Source: Hansfordia pulvinata (taxonomy: Eukaryota > Ascomycota > Sordariomycetes > Xylariales). From it: DNA of 64,000 nucleotides. The translations under genes were made by a program, and so were the position numbers. Location of the stretch: contig BJKQ01000005.1 of assembly GCA_006538405.1 (NCBI GenBank), positions 1,984,001 to 2,048,000 of the forward strand. The letters are read 5' to 3'. Position 1 is the stretch's first letter; every line of letters starts with the position of its first letter. Positions 13,150-27,905 of the stretch are shown here, piece after piece. The notes under the pieces were generated by a model. That model was not told where the DNA came from. It made no database searches and worked only from the letters and a program-made list of their open reading frames with translations.

Positions 13150-13639
13150 TATTTGAAAGGCGGCGTTTGACCGGGAAAATCATGGAAAATCGGCGTATCG
13201 GCTTTTAGGCCTTGTTTCAATGCGGTGCATTTTGCACTTGGTGGAGAATTAATGCGGATTGGACAGAGATCCCGTCAATCCATTAACGAAGTTATGCCCT
13301 GTTCGCGCTCGTAGAGGGCATTATCATAGACCATTCCAATTCTGTACGAATCAAACCAACCTAACAGATTTTCTTCTGTAAATCTGCCATTTTTGTACTC
13401 AGTTCATATATATCCCGAGATTGACAATTATTCAAGGTTTCCGATCGCTATGTGTGGATGTCACGAGTAAACGGCGAGGGAGTTTGGTGACTGCCAACCA
13501 GAACGCCTTTTTTTTTGTTTCTCTAATCCGTCGAAATTTGTGTCTATCTGATTCTCCGAGTTGCGGGTTTCAACAACGTTCAAACCTCTAAAGCTCGGCT
13601 TCGGGGGATAAGCAAACGGTCCCAGATGCCGCGCGCTCC
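13150..13639. other. convergent 3' intergenic region
   Basis: This 490-base spacer separates the stop of the channel gene (+) from the stop of the methyltransferase gene (-). It is AT-richer than its flanks and presumably holds both 3' UTRs. I see no gene in it. Confidence 0.7.
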
Positions 13640-16032
<2,393 letters not shown>

Positions 16033-16720
16033 GGTCGGTCGGCTGGGGTTGTGTAATACAATGCAGCTGTGTCGTTGCCGCTGTTCCTCTTCCCTGGGGG
16101 GTTTTCCTTTGACCTGACTTGGCTTGGCTTGACTTGACTCGGAAAAGTCCAGGGTAGCCGTCCTTGGAGACTCGAGTTGATCGTACGTCACGTCTGCTAT
16201 GTCCAGGGATCGGCGCGGCTGCCCACCAAAGTATTAAACACTTGCGGCGGGCCCTCGCTGGATTTTGTCCCGTGTGCAGAGGAGGCGACGCAAAATGTGG
16301 ATTGCGGAGCGTGGTGGACGGCTTACGTGCATATCACGGGCTAAGCAGATGCCGGCGCTCGTGGCCAAGTCGTCGGGGTGGATACGTGCATCGGCCTTGC
16401 ATATGTCGAAGCAGATGCACCCATCGCTGGTGGCGCCGCCCTCTCCCAGTGCCTGTCCAACATTGAATCCCACGTGTACCCGGCACTGAGGTCATTGCAG
16501 TCGACTGCAATGCTGCCAACCTCCACATCCTCGGTCGAGAATCTTCGGCTGCCTGAAGTTGAGCATTCAATTCTTCTAGCTACCTGATGGGTATCGGTCG
16601 TTGCCATGGCGCTGTCGTGCCGTCTCGCTCCAGCACAGCCGCAACGTGATATGTGATCGCCCAGACCCGTCCATTGCATTGCGATGGCATGGCACGCTGC
16701 CAAAGGCTTCACTAGGTGTC
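16033..16720. other. intergenic region between USO1 3' end and PRMT3 promoter
   Basis: Both flanking genes lie on the minus strand. The stretch therefore contains the 3' UTR of the Uso1 gene and the promoter and leader of the methyltransferase gene. No coding sequence is evident. Confidence 0.6.
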
Positions 16721-19700
16721 CTATTCCTCTTCGTCTTCATCCTCGCCTTCATCATCTTCGTCTTCGTCTTCGTCTTCATCGTCGTCGCCATCCTCGTCGT
16801 CGGATATGGTTTGGTCGAGGTCCCGCAGTCGTTTCTGTGCTTCATGTCAGTAGCTTGCTCGTCACAGCTGCAAAGTGCGCCAGAGCGGCCTTCAACCCTC
16901 CACATACCTTGTATTTTTCGACCTTCTCCTCGAGGTCGCCAAACACCATGAGAAGATCGTCGAGCTCCGTTTGCGTAGCCGCCTTCGCCTCCTCCTTCTC
17001 TGCGAGTTGCTTTTGTACCTGCATGAAAGTCGTCGTCAACATCCACTTCCAAATACTGGAGCGCAATCAGACCTACCTTGTCGGCACTGTCCCTGGCCTC
17101 GGCAAACTTGGCTTCGAGTTCTGCTGCGTGCTCCTCTGCTTCGGCGACGCGCTCTTCGGCCTTTTTCGTCTTTTCCTCCTCGGCTTTGAGTTTGGCCGAC
17201 ATCTCGTCCTTGGCGGCCTGCACCTCTTGGGTCTTGGCTTTGTTAGCCTGCGCCGGGTTAGCTCCACTGCTCGGAAAACAAAAGCCTCCGGGCTCAAACA
17301 CTTACCTTCATCAGATCAACCTCGAGTCGACTGACTGCCGCCTTGAGATCGGCCATCTCCGCCTCCGTACGACGTTGGACTCTCGCCGCTTCAGCCTCTG
17401 AGGTCTCCAAGCGGGCTATCGTGGCCTTGAGGTCTGCTCGCTCTCCCTCAAACCGTCGCTGAGCCCGGTCCTTCTCCGACTCGGATGTTTTGCGGACGTA
17501 TTCCAGCTGCCTCTCTACCTCGAGTTTCTTGTTTTCTTGCTCCGCTCGTATCGCTTCCGCAGCCTTCGCCGCCTCTTTGCGAGCCGACTCAAGTTGCTGC
17601 TTGTGCGCTGCTTCTTTGGACTTTTGCTCAGCCTCAAATCGCCTTTCTGGAGGTTAGCGTTGTTCGCGCTCGGTTGTGGCTCTTCTATCTTACTTCACGT
17701 CTCCCTCGTGGTTTCGCTGCAGACCATCGTTGACCGTCTTCAGTCTGCTCGCCTCCGCGGCTGATGCCTCTTTGATCCGAGCGATCTCGGCAGCGGTTGA
17801 CTCTTGCAGTCGTGCCGTCTCCGCTGCCGACGACTGTTTCAGTCGGTTCATTTCGGAACTGCTGGATTCTTGCAACTTCTGGAGCGCCATTTGCTCCTGC
17901 GTGAACTTGGCATTGAGGGTGTTCTTCTCATCGATAGCCTCGGATAAGGAACGCTCCTTCTCCTCTAGCTCGGCACGCAGAGAGTCGACCAGCTCGCGGG
18001 AGATTCCCTTTTGGACGCCGTTCGACAAAACAGAAATCTCCATACCAGGATCGCGGTCAATAGCGCGTGATATCCGGTTGTAGTTGTCTTTGAAGAAGTC
18101 GACAAATATGGAATCAAAGAAGACCTCCGGCCAGTCGCCCGAACCGTCAAGCTTCTGAGGCGTCACTTCGAAGTTCCTCATCAAAGAATGGGACCTGAGC
18201 TGATTCAGTGCGCCGGTATGCTTCTCACGCCCTGGTTTCGACATGAGCACCGAATGCAAACGAGCTCGCGGGATCGGCGAATCCTTGGTTGAGAACTCGT
18301 AGACGGTGCCCAGAACCATGGCACACAGCCCTTGAACAATAGCACTGTGTGACGGACGCCGTACGACAGCCTCCGCTAGTGAAGTCAGGTTACTACCCTC
18401 GCCCAGGAAATCGTTCACAGCGTCGATGTCTTCAAACAGCCAGCCTATCAATAGCATCAGATAGCCGATAGATATTCTCTCGTCGTCGCCCCTACTGAGA
18501 CACGTAATGAGATGAGCGGTGACAGTCTGTATACTAGTCACTAGTTCTTCGCCGCTTTCAGCGTCGCCCTCTGTGACCGCCATGGCAAGAGCCTTGCCCT
18601 CGGGGTTCTCGTGGATAAGATGGAACGCAATGACAGCCGCAAACCAGTGGCGATATGGATCGACGGAGGCAGAGCTATCCAGAGGCTGAAGCAGAGTCGT
18701 AAGCACGTTGGCTGTCTCGTCTGCTCCTGATTGGTGTCCCTCTATAGCTCGGCGCAGGAAATGTTGCCGAATCTCGGGATGGTTGAAAAAGTAAGCCTTG
18801 ATGCACTGGCATGCTGATAGTCGCAAGTCGAAGGCCTGTAGAGCCGGCAGGCTGAGGGAGAGATCAAGAAGACCGTCGATGACATATACGAGCGGCATCC
18901 CATTCTCCTTGCCGTTGTGGCCATTAGTGGGCGCGGGTGGCTCCAGAGGAGCTGGAACCTGGAGCTGGGCAAAATTTTCCTGGAGCTTGGCGTTACCCTT
19001 GATGATCCCAGCGCACGTTGCCAGAGCCTCGGCTTTGATAGGAAGTTCCGCACGAGGGCTAAACGCCAGCTGCAAAGCGTGATACAGAACACCATGCTGC
19101 CAGAAGGCAGTCTGGTTTTGCGGAGTCCCCTCAGCCCCAGATGCGAGGAAGAGGCGGATCACGGCAAGGAGAGCGTATATATTTCGGTTGCGCTGTTCCA
19201 GTGCCCACATTGCAACCTCGTCATCTTCTTTAGTGATGCGATACGTGCTTTCGAGCAGCTTTGCTAGCTGCGCAACGAATCCGCTTTCACGAAAAAAGGA
19301 CTGGTTCAAGGGATTGAGTCGTAAGAGGTTGGCGAAGAGGATAAGGCAATCCTCGACTATCCTGTCTCCTTCCTTGAGAGACCCTTCTGCTTCAATGATG
19401 GCAAAGACACGATCGAAGGCGTTCTGGAAGGCAACCACTTTCTGAATTTCGGGAGAGGAAGGCGTGAGGAACGTCAGAAGCATCAGCGCCTCGTTTCGCA
19501 CGGCTTCGCGCTTGTCATCAAGCACAGCCACAAGGCGCGGGATGCCCAGAGGGGCGGCGTTTATGCATTCCTCAGTGCGTTCGGTTCGGGCGGAGAGGAT
19601 GGCGGAGAGAAGCTGTATCGAGTAGAGCCGCGAATAGAAATCGTTAGTTTCGAGAAAGTCGAGGAGCAAGGCAATGTTCTCCTGCCGCATGGTGAACTCG

Positions 19701-20011
19701 TCCGCGAGCCATAGCGCAATCTCGTCTGAAGCCTCGGGACTATCTGGGTTGGGGTTGAATAGCATCAAGAGGGTCTCGAGAACCACCTTGACGGTATCGA
19801 CATCTTCGCCATCGCGAGATAGACTCTCAATGAGACTGCGCAGTGCTCCTGAAGCAACAGTGGCAGGGTATTCCTTGGCGAAGCTGCGCAGACCGAGAAT
19901 AGCGGCGCGACGATCTTCGAGGAGGGTGGCAGAGCTCAAGCGACCGCTAACAACTGCGATAGTGTCCCCGGCCGACTGTTTCGCAGGGGCGGTCGCGATA
20001 GAGGAGAGCAT
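16721..20011 (-). CDS. USO1: vesicle tethering factor Uso1/p115
   Basis: Golgin-like tether that docks ER-derived COPII vesicles at the Golgi with Ypt1/Rab1 and SNAREs. Five exons in transcript order (20011-17694, 17642-17306, 17247-17077, 17018-16908, 16834-16721) keep frame throughout and give 1,016 residues. The first roughly 680 residues are the armadillo-like head (helical repeats with segments such as NDFYSRLYSIQLLSAIL and EAVRNEALMLLTFLTP). Then comes a long coiled coil rich in Glu, Ala, Lys and Arg. The last 30 residues are almost all Asp and Glu, as in Uso1/p115, where the acidic tail binds partner proteins. An upstream in-frame ATG at 20104 would add 31 unconserved residues, so I chose MLSSIATAP. 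The first intron uses the acceptor that keeps KRFEAEQK in frame. Confidence 0.94.
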
Positions 20012-21429
20012 GGTGAACTTGGGTTCCTGGCGTGGGCACCCTTGCTGGAGCGGGTCTGCTGTTCTTTCCCGCGTCTGCGTCTCGTTGTGCCTCCCTCTTT
20101 GCACTTCTGGTGTGGCGCGTCTGGCCCGGGGTCTTCCGATGCTTCTGCGTGTCTACCTTGAGCCGCCCCCCTTTGGTTCTCAGGGAAGACACCAGATGTG
20201 AGATTCAGATGCTGACTCAGGCGTGGTTCTACAGAGTAGTCATACGAGAAGGTCGAGAAGGAGAAAGCGTGCGAGCATCGGGGCCATTGGCTGCTGGCTA
20301 TTGCCGAATCTATCGGATCGAGGAGGGCATGGTCGGGTGGGGAGCAAATGCGGTCGAGAGGGCGGGAGGCGGGCTGGTGGGAATTGTCGTCGGCCTGAGC
20401 TTGGGTGGGGGGAAGCGAGTCGCACGGTAGGCTGTATCTTGCTTTGGTTGGCGAGCAGATGAAGAGGAGGGTTGGCGCAGTGAAAGCTCTCGCTGTTCAC
20501 TTGGAGCTTGTCTTCGTAGGAGATGTGATGAATGGGTCAGAGCAGAGCAGCGCATGGATGTCATCTCTACCAAGGGGAGCGTTCCGATGGATGTGATGTA
20601 CTATTTTGGCCACATCATTGTTCAGAGAGAAGTAGCTCTTACATGCATAACCCCGGTACTGCGCACTCTCCGGGTTTCAACTTGCGAAGGACCCTGAGTT
20701 TGGTTGAGCATCACAGCAAATGGTTCAATGCAGCTGGAGGCCCACCACGTGCACATGCAGCGTTCACTGTGTGCGGGTATGAGTACAATGTACTCGTACT
20801 TCAAAGGTGGGTCGGTCGCTGCGGCAAGTCACGACAGGGCTATGGAACGGGGCGAATATCCTTGGCTGCCGCTACCGCTCCGGAACTTCCATTGCGTCGT
20901 GTCTCTACGCGGCCGGTCTGCGTTGGAAAACTCTACCACACATATATGTCCTCGACTTTATCCGCCTCATCCCGTCGCATTGGAGGCTGCTCATTCATCC
21001 CGCTCCGCAAAGCCCTTTTTGGTCTGCGCTATCAAGCCATCACCGCCCATGCGCCCGTCCTCGTCCGCTCATCTCCCGTCTATACTGAACGGGCGCAACG
21101 AGGCCACGCCGACGTGAGCCTGACCCAACTCCGCCCTGCGCTGTTGACAACTACGCGGCTGTCCAGATACGCGCGGTTCGACCCTATTCACTCGCATCGC
21201 ACCGGACGAGCGTGCGCCCCTTCGCCGAGCCCGCGTCGTCGCCCCCAGGTCGCTGCCTCCCCGACCGATCGCTTGCTTCGACCCAGCGACTGTATATTGC
21301 GCCCGACTCGCACTCGCATCAGATCGATCGCAGCTGCGATCACTCAATCGCGGCGCCACTGTCGCCCTATTCCGTCGCGCTTCCGTCAGTGTTCCCACCC
21401 CTTTTGGGCTGGGTCTTGCCACTGCGACC
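20012..21429. promoter_or_regulatory. divergent intergenic region USO1/RAT1
   Basis: This 1.4-kb spacer lies between head-to-head genes and must carry both promoters. An open frame of about 300 codons runs through much of it (from about 20532) in the same frame as the body of RAT1, but it has no conserved content. One TACGAGTA motif in reverse complement lies near 20811. I see no further gene. Confidence 0.55.
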
Positions 21430-24400
21430 ATGGGTATTCCCGCTGCGTTCCGTTGGCTTTCCAACAAATACCCAAGATTGTCTCTCCCGTCATCGAGGAT
21501 AAGCCAATTGTGATGGACGATGGCAGTGAAATCCCCATCGACACCACCCGTCCCAACCCCAACGGCGAAGAGATGGACAATCTCTATCTCGACATGAACG
21601 GCATTGTCCATCCTTGCTCCCACCCCGAGGATCGCCCCGCCCCCAAGGACGAGCAGGAAATGATGACGGCCATTTTCGAGTACACCAACCGCGTCGTCAA
21701 CATGGTCCGCCCCCGTAAGCTCCTGATGATCGCCATCGACGGTGTCGCGCCTCGCGCCAAGATGAATCAGCAGCGTTCCCGCCGGTTTCGCAGCGCTCAG
21801 GAGGCCAAGGAGAAGGAAGTCGACAAGGCTGAACTTCTCAAAATGTTGAAGCAGCAGAATGGCGGTGTCCTTCCTCAGGAAATGGTGGAGTCCATGTCTA
21901 AGAAGGCCTTCGACTCGAACTCCATCACACCCGGCACGCCCTTCATGGACATCCTGGCACTCAGTCTGCGCTATTGGTGCGCATACAAGCTGAACACCGA
22001 CCCTGCGTGGGCGCAGATGAAGATCATCATTTCAGATGCCAGCGTCCCCGGCGAGGGAGAACACAAGATCATGGACTTTGTCCGCTCTCAAAGGGCTTCG
22101 CCTGATCACGACCCCAATACAAGGCATGTCATATACGGTCTGGATGCCGACTTGATCATGCTTGGTCTGGCGACCCACGAGCCGCACTTCCGTGTCCTAA
22201 GAGAGGACGTGTTTGCGCAGGACAGCAAGACCAGAACGTGCAGGATTTGCGGCCAAAAGGGACATGATGCCAAGAATTGCCGCGGAGAGGCCAAGAAGAA
22301 GGACGGCGAATTTGATGAGAAGGACAAGGAGATGCCCTTGAAGCCCTTCATCTGGATGCACACCTCGATTCTACGCGAGTACTTGGCCGTTGAGCTTTAT
22401 GTGCCGGGACTGCCATTCCGGTTTGACCTAGAGCGCGCCATTGACGATTGGGTGTTCATGTTTTGCTTCGTGGGCAACGACTTCTTGCCTCACTTGCCAG
22501 CGCTAGAGATTCGAGACAACTCGATCGACACTCTGACAGCGATCTGGAGGGATAACCTGCCACACATGGGAGGCTACGTCACCAAGGATGGTGTGATAGA
22601 CTTGGACAGGGCACAGCTGATTCTCAATGGCCTCGCCAAGCAGGAGGATGCTATCTTTAAGCGTCGCAAGGAGGGCGAAGACAGGCGGGAGGCCAATTTC
22701 AAGCGGCGAAAGCTGCAGGATGAGCAGCGAAATGCTCGCAACAACAACAGCAGCAGCAACGGCTCACAGTCTGGAAACGGATTTCCCGGAGGGCCGGCTC
22801 AAGCCTTGACGCACGACATGATTGTCAACCGAGGCGCGCAAGACGCCAATGCCGCCAACAAGAGTGCCGCGGCTGTCTTGAAAGATAAGATCAAGGGCCT
22901 CCAGAGCAGCCCGCCTTCCGAGGCCGACGGCCCCAACACCGGAGACGGCTCATCGGCGTCGGATCAACAGTCGACTTTGGGCAAACGCAAAGCATCTGAA
23001 ATAGAAGCCGATGGGGACAAGGCCGGTGCCAAGCCTGCCAACCCGCCCGAACCTGAAGATACTGTTCGTCTCTGGGAGGATGGCTACGCCGACCGCTACT
23101 ACGAACAAAAATTCCACGTCGACCCCAAGGATTTCGAGTTCCGCCACAAGGTAGCTCGTTCGTACGTTGAGGGCCTCGCTTGGGTGCTGGCCTACTACTT
23201 CCAGGGTTGCCCCTCATGGGAGTGGTACTACCCGTACCATTATGCCCCTTTTGCACAAGACTTTGTGGATATTGGCAAAATGGACATCAAATTCGAGAAG
23301 GGCAGGACCGCCAGGCCCTTCGAGCAGCTGATGAGTGTACAACCCGCAGCCTCGAAGCACGTCCTCCCCGCGGTCTTTCACGACCTCATGACGGATGCAG
23401 AAAGCCCCATCATCGACTTCTATCCCGAGGATTTTGTCGTCGATTTGAATGGCAAGAAGATGGCGTGGCAGGGAGTGGCGTTATTGCCATTCATTGACAT
23501 GCCCCGTCTCCTCGCTGCTGTGCAAGAACGATACCCTCAGATGAGTGCGAGTGACACAGCGCGCAACGAGCCCGGCAAGAGCGTGCTACTATTCTCTGAA
23601 ATGAACCAAGAACTCTATGACGACATTATCAGCAAGTTCTACTCGAAGACGCAAGGACCGCCCCAGTACAAATTGAATCCGCGCTTGGCCCAGGGCTTGT
23701 CTGGCAAGGTAGCCAAGCAAGACGAATACCTGCCTCACGGTTTGCTGGAATACCCATTAGAGCGCAAGGACATGCCCGATGTTGATGATGATCGATCCGT
23801 CACGTAAGTACACCGAGTCCGATATCACGATCTGTTCCCAGCTAACCAAATATCAGCGTGGTCTATAACATGCCCGAAACGGGCCACAGTCACAAATCGA
23901 TGCTCTTGCGCGGTGTAACCATGCCTACACCTGCTCTTAACCAGGGAGACATTGAGGAACTGAAAGGAAAGATGAGGAATGGCGGTCGAGGTCACGGTGG
24001 GGTTCCCTTCCGTGGTGGTCGAGGCAGAGGCGGCCGGATGGACTATGGGCCCGACGGTGGCCGGGGCGGATACCGAGGCGGCGGAGGCGGCGGAGGACCA
24101 CGTCACAACGGCCCGAACCACGGTAACGGTTACAACTCGTATCAGATGCCGCCGCCAGTCCCGCCTCCGGGTTGGGTACCGCCGCCGCCGCCTGGTTTTG
24201 CCGGGTTCAACGGGTTTCCTCCTCCCCCACCACCACAGGCTCACCTCGGGGGCGGGAGAGACAACTACGGACATGGATACAGGCCCAACCAGGGTGGAAA
24301 CTACGGAGGCGGCTATCCGGGCCAGGGACCCCCGCCATCGAACGGTTATGGCGGGAATTACGGGAGACCGCACCACAATGACAGGCGGGACCATCGCGGG

Positions 24401-24484
24401 GCGGCGGGGTGGACGAGGAGGTTACAGGAGATAGACACAGCCTGCAAAGGCGCGCGGACATGCACTCAGGCTGGGCTCGCTTGA
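21430..24484 (+). CDS. RAT1: nuclear 5'-3' exoribonuclease Rat1/Xrn2 (apparent frameshift)
   Basis: Nuclear exonuclease that degrades 5'-monophosphate RNA, trims rRNA and snoRNA and promotes Pol II termination. Exons 21430-23803 and 23857-24484 encode about 1,000 residues. The conserved start MGIPAAFRWLSNKYP lies at 21430, but the frame breaks at CCC (21471-21473); one extra base joins it to KIVSPVIEDKPIVMDDG. The XRN N-terminal nuclease domain includes LYLDMNGIVHPC and the acidic segment DASVPGEGEHKIMDF. A CCHC zinc knuckle (CRICGQKGHDAKNC, about residue 270) is typical of Rat1 rather than cytosolic Xrn1. KRRK-type basic motifs near residue 420 suit nuclear import. The tail is RGG- and PPP-rich. 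Fungal Rat1 proteins often end in RGG repeats, and a GRGGYRR ending exists here in the neighbouring frame at about 24434. Confidence 0.92.
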
Positions 24485-27400
24485 TACACCGGGTTTTCTC
24501 AGCCACGCCAGTCTCGGACACCAATAGGCCTTGACGAGTACTCTCAGGGGACCTATGCCCATTTACTTGGTCTATTGATGTCCAGCGATTCCAATTTTGC
24601 GTGTACGGATACAGGATAGATGCTCATAATAGTATGCCCATTGATACGGAGGCGCTTGTCAACGTGCTCGGGCTATCATGATTTGAACCAAGGAAACCAT
24701 CAGAGAGTACCGACCGCAGAAGATCCATGGCAGGGGACCTGACTTGTCAATGAGACAGATCGTTACCAGATGTGAAAAGCCAGGGGTTGCCTTCATCCCA
24801 CAATGTTTCTGGGGTAGCGTTCATGGACCGCCTGGACTGGCAGTCCAGACTTGAACCATGTACGGAGGACGTGCGCTGGTGTCGTCGTCGTAGACTACTC
24901 GTATTGGTAGTGCGAGTGAGCGTGCGAGTTCATGAGCGTGAAAGGCCATTTCGGTAGCTGGGGATGCCGTGATGCAGCTCATCTCAAGGACCTGCAAGGG
25001 GCTTGGCGGGTCAGCAGCAGGGTGCCCTTACGCGTACTTTTATCCATGGTACCTTACCGTCCTTACATACTCGTAGTACTCATGCGCGTACGCGTACACG
25101 TAGGAAAGCACTGTGCTTACGCCAGGTGCTCACGGACCTGCGAACACCGTACTCCGTAGAGACCGCAGAATGAGAAACGTCCGTCCATGACAGTCGCACA
25201 GCGCTGGAACCACCACTACCCCCAGCAACCCACGCGTACGAGTACCTAAGAAAGTGGTCAACTTTGCACTGTGCGCGTTCGCTGCCCAGGGTTGGGTTCC
25301 CGGATTCTTTCGCAGGCATAAGACAGCTAAAGACCCAGCTTCGCAACCCAAGCCGCCTGCCATCCCATGCCGACACGGGAACACGAGTATCCGTACACTC
25401 GTAGCTCTCCGCAGATCAGGGGCCGAGGCGCTCTGGGAGTTGGGGGGTGCTGGCCTGTCGAGTCGCTGCCCTGTGTGCCTGTCGCCTCCCTGTCAGTAAT
25501 ATTCGTTCTGATTAACGCCGAGGTAGACGTTTCTCCCCAACGATACAGGTGCGAGTACTCGCAGCCATTGTGCTCGGGATTCTGGGAATCGCGGTGGAAT
25601 AATCGAAATCGGCCCTCCCCACAGCGCAGGGGTCGATGCAAGAGCGCTTTTGTCTTTTGCGCCATCCATCAATGAACGGGCAAGCAACCCGCATGGGCCT
25701 CTTGCGAAGCCCCACTGCAACGGGTCGGTCCAATTGCAAGGGGGCTAGTGCTGCTGGGTGAAGCTTGGTGACACGGCGGAGAAGGCCCTTCGCGCTAATG
25801 TCCCGCGTGCAAGTGTGAATTTGGCTGCAAAAGGAATATGAGCACTAGTTTATCGTCGGCTGCTGCTGGCACACTGGGTGACTGGATGTTGATGTTGCCC
25901 AGGTGTGCGTGTACTCGCACGAGTACCTGGAAAGGTACAAGTATCTGTCTCGCAGCGGAGTCGTGGCCGCGCCGAACCGGGCCACCGTGCCTCGGGATCG
26001 AGCTCAGCAGGGCCCCGCGCTGACCGCGGTAACGAGGCCAGCACGCGGCAAGACGAGGACTCCAGCGGCGGCGTGGCCGGGTGCGACGTGACGAAGAAGG
26101 CTGTTGTGGGCCTCGAGTGGGCCGCCCAGATGACAATCTTTCAAACCGCCATGGAAGCCTTCGCGGTGTTCCATCCGATGTGGAGGCCCGATGTTCAGCG
26201 AACATTCGCTGCCCATTTAGGTTGCCGTCGGTAGGGAGTGATGAAGGAGGTCGGTCGATTTAGGATGAACGAATGGTGTGCCGGCAGCGCCACCATGTGG
26301 TGGGCCTGGGTCGTTGCTTCGTGCTGGCAAGCATACCTTGCTCTGGTCATGCGGCATCGGCATGTCGTCGTCTCCGAGGTTTCTTCTGCCTGCCGGATAT
26401 CTGACAGGATTGGCTTCCAGCTCTTCTGCGGTCCTGTATCCGGCCATGATCCATGACCCCTGGAGGGAGACGGGCTTGCCCGCGCGATAAGCGATCCCGC
26501 GGTTGTGCGTGCACCAACACACCGGGCGGCCCCGTACGAGGAACCGTAGATCAGGGGCTGGCTTTCTTTCGTGTTGGAGACGCAAAGACCAGGTAACCAG
26601 CGACGAGGGGGACGAGAGCCTTGGCTGTTACAAGGTGGATTGGGCGGGAGTCCATCATTGTCCTCGCAGTACCAAGCTCCCGTTTCGTTCAGACAACGGA
26701 CGGCAGACGGGGGAGGCGGGCGAACCAACAAAATAGGCAACATGGTGAGCTCCGCGAAGATCCATGGACGCAGTCACGCAGTGTTCATAGATGTTCGGCT
26801 CGTAATGGAGACAGCTCGAGAGAACAATTCTGACGCTCGGCCTTGCAACTCGGATGGAGAGGCGACGGATCCATTGTCCTCGTACCCTACCTCTATGAGT
26901 ACCTATAATGTACTCCGTTCACCTGCTGCAGGTACGTTTGTTTCACCGTGGAGATACTGGTGAATGCAGAAAAATCAAATGTACCCTCACTGGACCACTA
27001 CAGAGGTTGCCGACCGAATCCAGCTCTCCGCCCAGGGCCACAAGTCAAGTACATAGGTACCTACTCGTACCTAATCCAGCCAGGGCTGGGGTCCAGCCCA
27101 GGTCCCCGCCAGCTCCAGCTCCAGCTCCAATCTTGGAAGGCAGTTGGGCGGGCCCCTCTAAGGGACGACGCATAATGGGCGATTCTCCAGGGCGACTCGC
27201 GCTACCTGCCCGCTTCCAGGTTTCTGTGGCCGCAATGTCCGGTTCCATTGCTTCTACGAGTTATGTACTGTTGCTTCGGCTGCTGCTCTGCTCGCACGCT
27301 CGCATATTGCACGCCCGCTGCCAATGTATCCGTATTCGACGAGCGCATGGATCTCCAGCTAACCGCCGCCTCCACTGCACACCTCGCCGACGACTGGACC

Positions 27401-27905
27401 AACCACCACCACCACCACCACCACCACCACTGCCACCACCTCTCTAGACAGACAGCTCCGCCTGGGGGGTTTGCCAACCTCACCTTGACAAAACAGCTCT
27501 TGGCAGCACAGCCGCCCGTCAAGCTACCCTGTCCCCGACCCATTCTCAGTCCCGGCCCATTGCTGCCCCTCTGGCCCCCCGCAAGCTGCCTCGTGCTACG
27601 CACAACACCTGGCAGCCGGCTCGGAGACCCAGCTTGAATCTCTGCCCACGACCAGCACGGCCCTGTCGCCTCGACCGCGCACCTTTCCCGAGGCGCCTCC
27701 CTCTTCTCCATCAGCCGATCGCCCACTCTCCTGTCTTTCGACTTCTGCAACCAGCCGCGCCGGAATCCTGTCCGCTCGCCCCCACTGTCCGGCCGCAGGC
27801 TGACCAGCCCAGCCTGCTCGGCATCCCGCGCCAGCTTGGGTTTTGCGACGAGATCATGTTCAATATGTTAACGACTGGGCCTCGACAACATATCAGCACC
27901 CCAAG
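24485..27905. other. 3.4-kb gene-free island and IRA leader
   Basis: No open frame resembles a known family or has a plausible gene structure. TACGAGTA-type motifs occur near 24895, 25067, 25236 and 27061, and many related GTAC-rich words surround them. The 3' part from about 27250 is pyrimidine- and CAC-rich and probably forms the 5' leader of the RasGAP gene. Confidence 0.6.
27403..27430. repeat. (CAC)n microsatellite
   Basis: About nine CAC/ACC units in the presumed 5' leader of the RasGAP gene. It produces a spurious poly-His frame. Confidence 0.9.

Noticed and set aside
20532..21429. Long in-frame N-terminal extension of RAT1
   Set aside because: The true XRN start MGIPAAFRWLS is at 21430 in another frame; the upstream residues have no conserved features and are Arg/Ser-rich.
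27403..27430. Poly-His tract as a metal-binding peptide
   Set aside because: It is a CAC microsatellite in a noncoding leader with no surrounding gene structure.
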